Source: Rhodospirillaceae bacterium
Lineage (GTDB): Bacteria; Pseudomonadota; Alphaproteobacteria; UBA9219
NCBI GenBank assembly: GCA_003486725.1
Contig: DNGD01000217.1
Coordinates: 1 to 7,500, forward strand
Direction of reading: 5' to 3'
Length of the DNA stretch: 7,500 nt
Position numbers and translations under genes: made by a program. A model generated the notes under the pieces. It was not told where the DNA came from. It did not search any database and saw nothing but the letters and a program-made list of their open reading frames with translations. Shown piece by piece: positions 1 to 5,494 of the stretch (positions are counted from its first letter, which is position 1; each line of letters starts with the position of its first letter).

Positions 1-5
1 CGGCG

Positions 6-32
6 CTGGATTCCCGCTTTCGCGGGAATGAC
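6..32 (-). repeat. Terminal arm of a palindromic intergenic repeat, cut by the window edge
   Basis: This 27-bp arm contains the perfect hairpin ATTCCCGC/GCGGGAAT with a 4-nt loop (TTTC on this strand, GAAA on the other). It is the exact reverse complement of the arm at 118-144 and differs from the arms at 2042-2068 and 2153-2179 only by compensated T/C changes. The orientation, with its GTCAT end at the right, makes it the right end of a two-armed element whose left part lies before the window. Arms of this kind translate as VIPAKAGIQ and are widespread between proteobacterial genes. Confidence 0.85.
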
Positions 33-117
33 ATTGTTTAGTAATTTCTATAATTGAATATTCGCATTTATGTCAGCTTGACAAAGCATTCATTGTGACA
101 ACAAACTTCCCAATATC

Positions 118-175
118 GTCATTCCCGCGAAAGCGGGAATCCAGCTGCGCCGCGTCTGCGGCGCAAATGAGTCCT
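118..175 (+). repeat. Left half of a palindromic repeat, truncated just before metA
   Basis: The half begins with the 27-bp arm (118-144), whose hairpin pairs 121-128 with 133-140 around a GAAA loop. A second hairpin follows: GCGCCGC (147-153) with GCGGCGC (158-164) around GTCT. The same order of arm, GTCT-loop hairpin and ATGAGTC occurs at 2042-2097 in the complete element, and similarity fades at about 175. No matching right arm follows, because metA starts at 195, so this copy is truncated. The 85 bp between this copy and the arm at 6-32 hold a TATAAT at 49-54 and a TTGACA at 78-83, neither with a good partner hexamer. I see no SAM-II-like riboswitch there. Confidence 0.8.
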
Positions 176-194
176 GAAAGTTTTGGTGCAATCG

Positions 195-1169
195 ATGCCC
201 GTTATTATCACCTCCCAAGAAACACATCCTTTTTTGCCGTCGCTGGGGAATCCGTCGGCGATTGATCAGCGGCGAGCGCTCCGCCAAGACATTCGCCCGC
301 TGGAGATTGCGATCATCAATCTGATGGCCGACAAACAGGCGACTGAGCGGCAGCTTGCGCAGTGGATCGGTCACACGCCGCTGCAAGTGCATCTGACCTT
401 TATCGCGACGGACTCCTATATGGCGCACGTTCGTGAGGGGCGCGAGACGAAGAACACGCCCGCCGAGCACATCCACAAGTTTTATAATGCGTGGAGTGAT
501 GTCAAACATCGCAAGTTCGATGGTCTGATCGTCACGGGCGTGAATGCGCTTCAAGAGCGCGTGGAGCAGGAAGCCATTTGGCCGGAGGTTGAGGCGATTT
601 TCGCATGGTCAAAGACAAATGTCTTTTCGTCGTTATTCCTGTGCTGGGGTGCGAAGGCAGCGCTTAAATACTTTCATGGCATCGATAGTTTGAAGGCGGA
701 CGTTAAGACTTTCGGCCTGTTTGAGCATCGGTTAATGTCCGATAAAACGGGCGTTGCGTTCGGTCTGCCGGATCGTTTTTCTGTTCCCGTGTCGCGTTGG
801 AAAAGCCCGCGGCGCGAGGATATTGTTAAGGTTAAAGCGTTGGAGATCGTCGCGGACGCACCAGAGGCGGGCCCCAACATCTTGGTGGAATCCGAATTAT
901 ATGAGCAAGATACGCTGCTTTTTCCGCGCCGCCTTTATGTTCTTAACCATCCCGAATATGACACGGACACCTTAGGCCGCGAGTATGTGCGTGATGCGGT
1001 GGGCAATCCGGCTGCGCCTTTACCGGCGCATTATTATCCCGAAAATGACCCGTCCGAGCCCGCGTTTAACAGCTGGCGCCACACCGGTTTTCTCTACACA
1101 AACTGGGTTAAAATCATCTACGCCGCCACGCCCTATAATATTGAAAACGTCCCGAGCGTAGGGGTATAG
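195..1169 (+). CDS. metA: Homoserine O-acyltransferase, MetA family
   Basis: This cytoplasmic enzyme transfers an acyl group from acyl-CoA to the hydroxyl of homoserine, the first committed step of methionine synthesis. The 324-residue product matches the MetA family along its length: RPLEIAIINLMADK (34-47), KNTPAEHI (86-93), FDGLIVTG (108-115), the nucleophile Cys150 in LFLCWGAKAAL, the His252/Glu254 pair in NHPEYD, and a C-terminal SWRHTGFLYTNW block. The residue aligned with E. coli Gly111, which helps set succinyl versus acetyl preference, is Leu119 within TGVNAL, so acyl specificity cannot be assigned. I chose ATG 195 because the protein then begins MPVI, like MetA proteins (MPI...). The reading frame extends to TTG 183 and GTG 186, which lie nearer the weak GAAAG at 175-179. 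No strong Shine-Dalgarno precedes ATG 195. The next gene starts 42 bp downstream on the same strand. Confidence 0.93.
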   Translation: MPVIITSQETHPFLPSLGNPSAIDQRRALRQDIRPLEIAIINLMADKQATERQLAQWIGHTPLQVHLTFIATDSYMAHVREGRETKNTPAEHIHKFYNAWSDVKHRKFDGLIVTGVNALQERVEQEAIWPEVEAIFAWSKTNVFSSLFLCWGAKAALKYFHGIDSLKADVKTFGLFEHRLMSDKTGVAFGLPDRFSVPVSRWKSPRREDIVKVKALEIVADAPEAGPNILVESELYEQDTLLFPRRLYVLNHPEYDTDTLGREYVRDAVGNPAAPLPAHYYPENDPSEPAFNSWRHTGFLYTNWVKIIYAATPYNIENVPSVGV

Positions 1170-1211
1170 TGAGTGCATGTTTTCTAAAATATAGAGAAGG
1201 AGATATTTCAG

Positions 1212-2030
1212 ATGAGTGATGATAAAAAAAAGGGGATATCGGCGAGTGATGTTTTAATAGTGGCCACTGCTGGTGAAGTTGGAAAAGGAATTGGAACGGC
1301 CTTTGGTGCAGTGTTTACTGGTATGATATGGGTATTTTATGGCGCTTTAAGATTTGTTGTTGCGCCAGTAGTTGCGCGTTTTCCAAAGACATCCTTAGGA
1401 ATAGCCGTTGCTTTCTCGGCTGCAGCTGTCGCAACAGTATCCGTTGGAGTCAAAAAGGAAAACACTCGAAATGCCAACTACGAAGAAAGCCAAAAGATCG
1501 GATTATCCAGAAATTTTCATGTGCTGGTTGATTATGGAACGCCATTAACTGTTTTTGACTGCAGCGATGTAATGGCGCCTTCAAAAAGCTCAACAACTGC
1601 TGAAAACCGATATGGGATGGATGCCAGAATAATCGGGGTGGGAGATAACCAAACTGTTCGGTTAAGTGGAGTTGTTAGCTACAAAAATTCGTTTGGGACT
1701 TTTGGTTGGAGTGGGCGATCAAGATGTAATTTTGATCTTTCCCCAACAGCTTTTACGCTTGCTTATTCTAGCCCCAAAGAAGAAATAGATTTTCTTAATT
1801 TTCTAAAGAAAAATAACATTGATACAACATCCCGCAAAGACGGGCAGCCTGAGGCAACGCCGACAATTCGCCGCGAGAAGGAAAAGAAATTTTTTCCTGC
1901 TGGAGACCAAACTTCGTCCTTTAAGCCGGATGAGTCTGGCTCGTCGTACTCTGCCGTTCAGAATTATGACAACTTCTCTCGTCTGCCGATCTCAGGGCGG
2001 GTGAAGGAGCGGAACTTTACCTGCGGGTGA
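1212..2030 (+). CDS. Hypothetical membrane-anchored protein, two predicted transmembrane segments
   Basis: I do not recognise this 272-residue protein. It starts with a short lysine-rich stretch (DDKKK), then a glycine/alanine-rich part leading into a hydrophobic segment at about 29-54 and a second at about 61-80, separated by a short linker (RFPKT). The rest is polar: residues about 100-185 look like a small beta-rich domain (repeated short hydrophobic strands, with Cys117 and Cys172 as a possible disulfide pair), followed by a low-complexity Ser/Lys/Glu-rich tail ending in Cys271-Gly. A strong Shine-Dalgarno, GAAGGAGAT at 1196-1204, supports ATG 1212. A TAAAAT at 1185-1190 could be a -10 box but lacks a clear -35, so co-transcription with metA is equally possible. 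By eye the gene is more AT-rich than its neighbours and uses more A/T-ending codons, which suggests recent acquisition. Its stop lies 10 bp before a repeat element. Confidence 0.75.
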   Translation: MSDDKKKGISASDVLIVATAGEVGKGIGTAFGAVFTGMIWVFYGALRFVVAPVVARFPKTSLGIAVAFSAAAVATVSVGVKKENTRNANYEESQKIGLSRNFHVLVDYGTPLTVFDCSDVMAPSKSSTTAENRYGMDARIIGVGDNQTVRLSGVVSYKNSFGTFGWSGRSRCNFDLSPTAFTLAYSSPKEEIDFLNFLKKNNIDTTSRKDGQPEATPTIRREKEKKFFPAGDQTSSFKPDESGSSYSAVQNYDNFSRLPISGRVKERNFTCG

Positions 2031-2040
2031 TTTTTTTCTT

Positions 2041-2180
2041 CGTCATCCCCGCGAAAGCGGGGATCCAGTTGCGCTGCGTCTGCAGCGCACATGAGTCTTA
2101 TGCCTTGCAGACGCTTAGAAGAAACTTTGCCGCGCGAAGCTGCGCGGCAGGGCTGGATCCCCGCTTTCGCGGGGATGACG
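2041..2180. repeat. Complete two-armed palindromic repeat (REPIN-like)
   Basis: Perfect inverted 27-bp arms lie at 2042-2068 and 2153-2179, and the ends read CGTCATCCCC and GGGGATGACG. Each arm folds alone: the left pairs 2045-2052 with 2057-2064 around GAAA. Between them are two more hairpins, GCGCTGC/GCAGCGC (2071-2088, GTCT loop) and GCCGCGC/GCGCGGC (2129-2148). The element thus carries four hairpins in 140 bp, with no room for a protein gene. Two inverted REP units with a spacer match the REPIN layout, which RAYT-type transposases mobilise; no such transposase is present here. Its position after the unknown gene could also let it act as a transcript end or mRNA stabiliser. Confidence 0.85.
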
Positions 2181-2254
2181 CGTTCTTTCACTCTTGCTCA
2201 GACTGCTGCGCCGCTTTTGCATTTCCTGTAACGGGAATAACGAACTTTCTTTCC

Positions 2255-2315
2255 CCTGTTTGCAGCGCACAAAAAACCTTGCGAATCGGCAAGGGTTGCT
2301 GCATCGGAAAACAGG
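2255..2315. other. Nested three-helix fold, with terminator-like core on the minus strand
   Basis: Three helices nest: CCTGTTT (2255-2261) with AAACAGG (2309-2315), GCAGC (2262-2266) with GCTGC (2298-2302), and CCTTGC (2277-2282) with GCAAGG (2289-2294). On the minus strand the inner hairpin is followed directly by six T residues (complement of 2271-2276), the form of an intrinsic terminator. No minus-strand gene lies upstream of it within reach: carD is on the plus strand. It could end an unannotated minus-strand small RNA, or fold in a plus-strand transcript. I recognise no known RNA family. Confidence 0.4.
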
Positions 2316-2331
2316 TGTTGTCACGAAGAAT

Positions 2332-2369
2332 ATTTTCGAAAATTAACCAATTACCCCAAAATTGGTTAA
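2332..2369. promoter_or_regulatory. Two adjacent AT-rich dyads, possible operator sites upstream of carD
   Basis: ATTTTCGAAAAT (2332-2343) is a perfect 12-bp palindrome. It abuts a perfect 10-bp inverted repeat, TTAACCAATT (2343-2352) and AATTGGTTAA (2360-2369), with a 7-bp spacer. The centres lie about 18 bp apart, and the pair sits roughly 60-100 bp upstream of the proposed carD -35 box. The size and symmetry suit binding by a dimeric regulator, but no regulator can be named and chance symmetry in AT-rich DNA is not excluded. Confidence 0.3.
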
Positions 2370-2428
2370 CAAAAGCACATTGTAACATATTGAATCTAAA
2401 CGAATTGTAGTTTTCTTTTGCGAAAGTT

Positions 2429-2457
2429 TTGTAATGTTCACTAAAAAATGGTATACA
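2429..2457 (+). promoter_or_regulatory. Candidate sigma70-type promoter for carD
   Basis: TTGTAA (2429-2434) is followed after 17 bp by TATACA (2452-2457), a plausible housekeeping promoter. Transcription would start near 2464 and give a leader of about 135 nt before carD, containing the hairpin at 2511-2530. An overlapping CATAAT (2456-2461) is an alternative -10. A TTGACT at 2546-2551 has no acceptable -10 partner. Confidence 0.45.
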
Positions 2458-2510
2458 TAATCCATCGGCAAGACAATTCGACTGTTCGGCTAGAGTTGCA
2501 GGGCGGGAGA

Positions 2511-2530
2511 GGTACGTACTTTTACGTACC
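2511..2530 (+). promoter_or_regulatory. Perfect stem-loop in the carD leader
   Basis: GGTACGTA (2511-2518) pairs perfectly with TACGTACC (2523-2530) around a CTTT loop. No T-run follows, so it is not a terminator. It lies 68 nt before the carD start, within the predicted leader, where it could affect mRNA stability; at the DNA level it could also be a protein-binding dyad. Confidence 0.4.
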
Positions 2531-2598
2531 GTATATTTGCCACGTTTGACTTGTACAAAGAGCTTATGGAAGTTTAGCGCGTAGGGAGCCATCAAAAC

Positions 2599-3114
2599 AT
2601 GACCGAGAAGCTTGAATTCAAAAAGGGTGATTTTGTCGTATATCCTGCCCATGGTGTGGGCCGCGTAGAAGGGGTTGATACATTTGAAGTCGGTGCGGAC
2701 ACCGTTTCTTTGTACTCCATCATGTTTGAGCAAGACCGCATGCGCTTGAAAGTGCCTGTCGCCAAGGCCAAGACTTCGGGTCTTCGCCGCCTTAGCTCGC
2801 GCGATCGTATTAAGGAAGCTCTCTCGACCTTGCAAGGCAAGTCGAAGGTGCGCCGCGTTATGTGGAGCCGCCGCGCTCAGGAATATGAATCAAAGATCAA
2901 TTCCGGCGATCCCGTATCGATCGCGGAAGTCGTGCGCGATTTGCATCGTGGCGTGGATCAGCCCGAGCATTCGTACAGCGAACGCCAGATCTATCAAGCT
3001 GCGTTGGAGCGTTTGTCGCGTGAACTCGCCGCCGTCGAGAAGATCGACCAGATCAAGGCGACCGCCAAGCTTGAAGGCGTTCTGACCAAGGAAAAAGAAA
3101 AGAAGGCCGCCTAA
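2599..3114 (+). CDS. carD: CarD/CdnL-family RNA polymerase-binding transcription regulator
   Basis: CarD/CdnL proteins bind the RNA polymerase beta subunit and stabilise open promoter complexes, especially at housekeeping and rRNA promoters. The 171-residue product has the usual alphaproteobacterial length. Residues about 6-60 form the Tudor-like RNA polymerase-interaction domain, with the family signature FKKGDFVVYPAHGVGRV (7-23) and MRLKVPVAKA near its end. Residues about 65-160 form the helical DNA-binding domain, including Trp89 in VMWSRR, the residue known in CarD to wedge into the upstream edge of the bubble. A charged tail (KEKEKKAA) follows. ATG 2599 is supported by the family start and by GGGAG at 2584-2588. 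The gene appears monocistronic: a long structured leader precedes it and an intrinsic terminator follows about 25 bp after the stop. Confidence 0.95.
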   Translation: MTEKLEFKKGDFVVYPAHGVGRVEGVDTFEVGADTVSLYSIMFEQDRMRLKVPVAKAKTSGLRRLSSRDRIKEALSTLQGKSKVRRVMWSRRAQEYESKINSGDPVSIAEVVRDLHRGVDQPEHSYSERQIYQAALERLSRELAAVEKIDQIKATAKLEGVLTKEKEKKAA

Positions 3115-3139
3115 GCAAACATCCGGCATTCGGAATTCA

Positions 3140-3169
3140 GGGGGAGGGCGAAAGCTCTCCCTCTTTTTT
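3140..3169 (+). terminator. Intrinsic terminator of carD
   Basis: A 10-bp stem pairs 3140-3149 (GGGGGAGGGC) with 3154-3163 (GCTCTCCCTC), including two G-U pairs, around a GAAA loop. It is followed at once by six T residues (3164-3169) and a further T-rich stretch to 3179. Confidence 0.85.
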
Positions 3170-3179
3170 GTTCTTTTTT

Positions 3180-3360
3180 CGTCATCCCACGACATTTTCT
3201 TTTCGCGCGTTAGCGCGAAAGAAAATGGACGAGGGATCCAGTTGGCCTCTCCGTGATGAAATGTCTGCCGACGTCGCAAACGGCAATGGGAACTGGATCC
3301 CAGATCAACTTTCTTTCGTCTCACTATCGTGAGCCGAAGAGAAAGTTTTCTGGGATGACG
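3180..3360. repeat. Large two-armed palindromic repeat, variant of the 2041-2180 family
   Basis: The ends read CGTCATCCCA (3180-3189) and TGGGATGACG (3351-3360). The left arm is a long imperfect hairpin pairing 3184-3208 with 3213-3237 around GTTA. The right arm pairs 3297-3324 with 3329-3356 around TATC. Just inside the arms are GGATCCAGTT and AACTGGATCC, the same inner borders as in the 2041-2180 element (there GGATCCAGTT on the left), but the stems are about three times longer and differ in sequence. A short TGCCG/CGGCA stem (3266-3270, 3281-3285) lies in the middle. I see no coding sequence. It sits between the convergent carD and xthA genes, where the hairpins could block read-through either way. 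Confidence 0.75.
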
Positions 3361-3395
3361 ATGCGGTAAAATGCGATATCCGAACCCTGAACCCT

Positions 3396-4163
3396 CTATC
3401 TCACCGTCACCACCACGGGGGTGTGGTCGGAGGCTTTGTCGTGGCTGCGCGGCTCGCGGTCAATGTCGCAGGCGATCAGGCGGTCCGCCGCCTCTGGCGA
3501 CAAAAAGAAGTGATCGATACGTAAGCCGAGGTCACGCTGCCACGCACCGGCCTGATAATCCCAGAACGTATAAGCCTGCTCAGTCGGGTGTAAGGTGCGG
3601 AAGGCCTCTGTTATGCCAAGATTCAAAATCTCGCGATACGCGGCGCGGGTGCGCGGCTGGAAGAGGGCGTCTTGCTCCCAGCCCTTTGGATCATAAACAT
3701 CGATGGCCTCGGGGATCACGTTGAAATCGCCGCCCAGCACAAACGGCGTTTCTGACCGAAGCATCGCGGCGCAGTGCGCTTTCAGCCGCTTCATCCACGC
3801 CAATTTATAATCGTACTTCTCGGTGCCGACGGGGTTCCCGTTGGGCAGATAGAGCGAGGCGATGCGCATGCCTTCAATCGTTGCTTCGATATAACGGGCT
3901 TGCGTATCGGCTTCATCATCGGGAAGGGCGGTTATGACTTCCGTCGCGGGCAGCTGGGTGAGAAGCGCCACGCCGTTATAGCTTTTCTGGCCGATCACAT
4001 GACACTGATAGCCCATGGCTTCAAATTCAAAGCGAGGGAAGGCGTCCGTCTCGCACTTGATTTCTTGCAGAAGCAGAACGTCAGGACGCGCGGCCTCCAG
4101 CCAGCTTGTGACATTCACAAGACGCGCCCTTACCGAGTTCACATTCCACGTCGCGATACGCAT
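3396..4163 (-). CDS. xthA: Exodeoxyribonuclease III (AP endonuclease)
   Basis: Exonuclease III cuts DNA 5' to abasic sites in base-excision repair and removes nucleotides or blocking groups from 3' ends, using Mg2+. The 255-residue product is full length for the exonuclease/endonuclease/phosphatase fold. Visible active-site blocks are WNVNS (Asn7), LLQEIK (Glu34, metal ligand), SLYLPNG (Tyr105), GGDFNV (Asp146 and Asn148), the TFWDY loop (199-203), LRIDHFF (Asp217) and SDHTPV (Asp246, His247). ATG 4163 gives the canonical MRIATWNVNSVRAR start and has AGAGG a few bases upstream on this strand. The gene is divergent from dgt with only 44 bp between the start codons, and it converges on the large repeat that ends 35 bp after its stop. 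All catalytic residues are present, so it should be functional. Confidence 0.96.
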   Translation of the reverse strand: MRIATWNVNSVRARLVNVTSWLEAARPDVLLLQEIKCETDAFPRFEFEAMGYQCHVIGQKSYNGVALLTQLPATEVITALPDDEADTQARYIEATIEGMRIASLYLPNGNPVGTEKYDYKLAWMKRLKAHCAAMLRSETPFVLGGDFNVIPEAIDVYDPKGWEQDALFQPRTRAAYREILNLGITEAFRTLHPTEQAYTFWDYQAGAWQRDLGLRIDHFFLSPEAADRLIACDIDREPRSHDKASDHTPVVVTVR

Positions 4164-4207
4164 TTTTGCCTCTGGTCAAAGGTTAACTGCCACGCTAATG
4201 TGCGCCT

Positions 4208-5407
4208 ATGACAAAATACATGCAAGATGGCAGCCGTGAGCTCGCCCCCTACGCCACCAAGGCTGAAGAGACCCGCGGTCGGCTTATCCCTGAATCGCCT
4301 AGCGAAACGCGCACCGAGTTCCAGCGCGACCGCGACCGCATTGTCCATTCTGGCGGCTTTCGCAAGCTGCGTAATAAGACTCAGGTTTTCATTGAAAACG
4401 AGGGCGACTATTACCGCACCCGCCTGACGCATTCGCTAGAGGTTGCACAGATTGCTTGTGCCGTCTCGCGGACGCTAAATCTGAATCAGGATCTGACGGA
4501 TGCCATTTCCTTGGCGCACGATCTGGGTCACACCTGTTTTGGCCATGCCGGTGAGTGGGCGTTGTCCGAGCTGATGCAACCCTATGGCGGCTTCTCCCAT
4601 AATGAGCAGACCTTCCGCGTGCTGACGCAGATGGAACATCGCTATCTGGAGTTCGACGGCCTCAACCTGACATGGGAAACCTTGGAAGGTGTCGTCAAGC
4701 ATAACGGGCCGTTGCTGCCAGAAAAGGCGGGCGAAACCGTTCCCGCCAGCATTGCCGAATTCAACGTTCTGTTCGATCTCGATTTGCATCATTTCGCGGG
4801 GCCAGAGGCTCAGGTTGCGGCGCTGGCCGATGACATCGCCTATAACACGCACGATATTGATGATGGTTATCGCGCCGGATTCTTTGACTTTGAGGATCTG
4901 AAATCGTTGCCGCTCTTTGGCCCGATATTGGAAGACATCAAGCGCCACCATCCAAAAGCCGAGAAAGACCGGATCATGCACGCCGCCGTGCGTCAGGTCA
5001 TCGGGTCGATGGTCACGGATATGATGGATTCCACGCGTGCGACGATCTCGCGCCTTAATCCGCAATCGGCTTTGGATGTGCGCAAGGCGAAGGAGCCGAC
5101 GATCTGCTTTAGCTTCGCGATGCAGCAGAATATTCGCATCCTGCGCGACTTCCTGAAAAAGCGCATGTACGGTCACAGCAAGGTCAACCGCGTTTGCGCG
5201 AAGTCTGAGCGTATCGTCAAGGATATGTTCGTGTTCCTGATGGAAAAGCCGGAATGTCTGCCGAACGAATGGTACGCCAAGGTACGTGGCCGCGAGACCG
5301 AGGATGTCTTTAAAGCACGCATCATTGCTGATTATATCGCTGGCATGACCGATCGCTTTGCGGTCAAGGAGCATCGCAGCCTCTTTTCGACCGAGACGAT
5401 GGTGTAA
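4208..5407 (+). CDS. dgt: dGTP triphosphohydrolase-like protein (HD domain)
   Basis: Dgt-family enzymes hydrolyse dNTPs, classically dGTP, to the deoxynucleoside and tripolyphosphate, and so help control dNTP pools; type-2 members such as this are usually annotated as dGTPase-like. The 399-residue length fits. Metal ligands of the HD fold are visible: His75 in RLTHSLEVAQ, His104-Asp105 in AHDLGHTCFGH, and an Asp of ADDIAY (Asp208/Asp209). The GHAGE (112-116) and SHNEQ (130-134) motifs nearby complete the active site. The N-terminal RTEFQRDRDRIVHSGGFRKL block is also typical. ATG 4208 fits family alignment, but no Shine-Dalgarno is visible before it; ATG 4220 is an alternative without better support. 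A strong terminator lies 25 bp after the stop. In many alphaproteobacteria argS follows dgt directly, but here about 1.7 kb intervenes. Confidence 0.95.
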   Translation: MTKYMQDGSRELAPYATKAEETRGRLIPESPSETRTEFQRDRDRIVHSGGFRKLRNKTQVFIENEGDYYRTRLTHSLEVAQIACAVSRTLNLNQDLTDAISLAHDLGHTCFGHAGEWALSELMQPYGGFSHNEQTFRVLTQMEHRYLEFDGLNLTWETLEGVVKHNGPLLPEKAGETVPASIAEFNVLFDLDLHHFAGPEAQVAALADDIAYNTHDIDDGYRAGFFDFEDLKSLPLFGPILEDIKRHHPKAEKDRIMHAAVRQVIGSMVTDMMDSTRATISRLNPQSALDVRKAKEPTICFSFAMQQNIRILRDFLKKRMYGHSKVNRVCAKSERIVKDMFVFLMEKPECLPNEWYAKVRGRETEDVFKARIIADYIAGMTDRFAVKEHRSLFSTETMV

Positions 5408-5431
5408 GCGAAAGCTTTGCGACACAGATAA

Positions 5432-5468
5432 AAAAACACCCCCGCTTGTCAAAAGCGGGGGTGTTTTT
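5432..5468. terminator. Bidirectional intrinsic terminator between dgt and the exported protein gene
   Basis: A perfect 16-bp inverted repeat pairs 5432-5447 with 5453-5468 around a 5-nt loop. The GC-rich core CACCCCCGC is flanked by A-runs on the left and T-runs on the right, so it can end transcripts on both strands. It lies between two convergent genes. Confidence 0.95.
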
Positions 5469-5494
5469 GTTTGTGCCTTGAGACGGTCAGAGTC

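Noticed and set aside
33..117. Possible SAM-II riboswitch before metA
   Set aside because: Such riboswitches precede methionine genes in alphaproteobacteria, but I could not find its stem-loop and pseudoknot pattern in this short AT-rich stretch.
90..554. Minus-strand reading frame of 154 residues overlapping metA and the repeat
   Set aside because: It is antisense to the well-supported metA and its C-terminal end (WIPAFAGMT) is translated repeat sequence.
2031..2039. T-run after the unknown gene as an intrinsic terminator
   Set aside because: No convincing GC-rich hairpin precedes the T-run; the nearby hairpins belong to the repeat that follows it.
2027..2410. Plus-strand reading frame of 127 residues containing VIPAKAGIQ
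   Set aside because: It translates the palindromic repeat and the AT-rich region before carD, with no family resemblance and no ribosome-binding site.
2188..2835. Minus-strand reading frame of 215 residues across the carD upstream region
   Set aside because: Nearly 240 bases are antisense to carD and the rest covers the hairpin-rich spacer; the protein has no recognisable domain.
1..3360. CRISPR array suggested by several copies of a 27-bp palindromic repeat
   Set aside because: The copies alternate in orientation, are irregularly spaced by about 85 bp to nearly 1.9 kb, and no cas gene is present.
4475..5452. Long minus-strand reading frame of 325 residues opposite dgt
   Set aside because: It is a mirror frame of dgt, produced by codon bias, and begins inside the bidirectional terminator.
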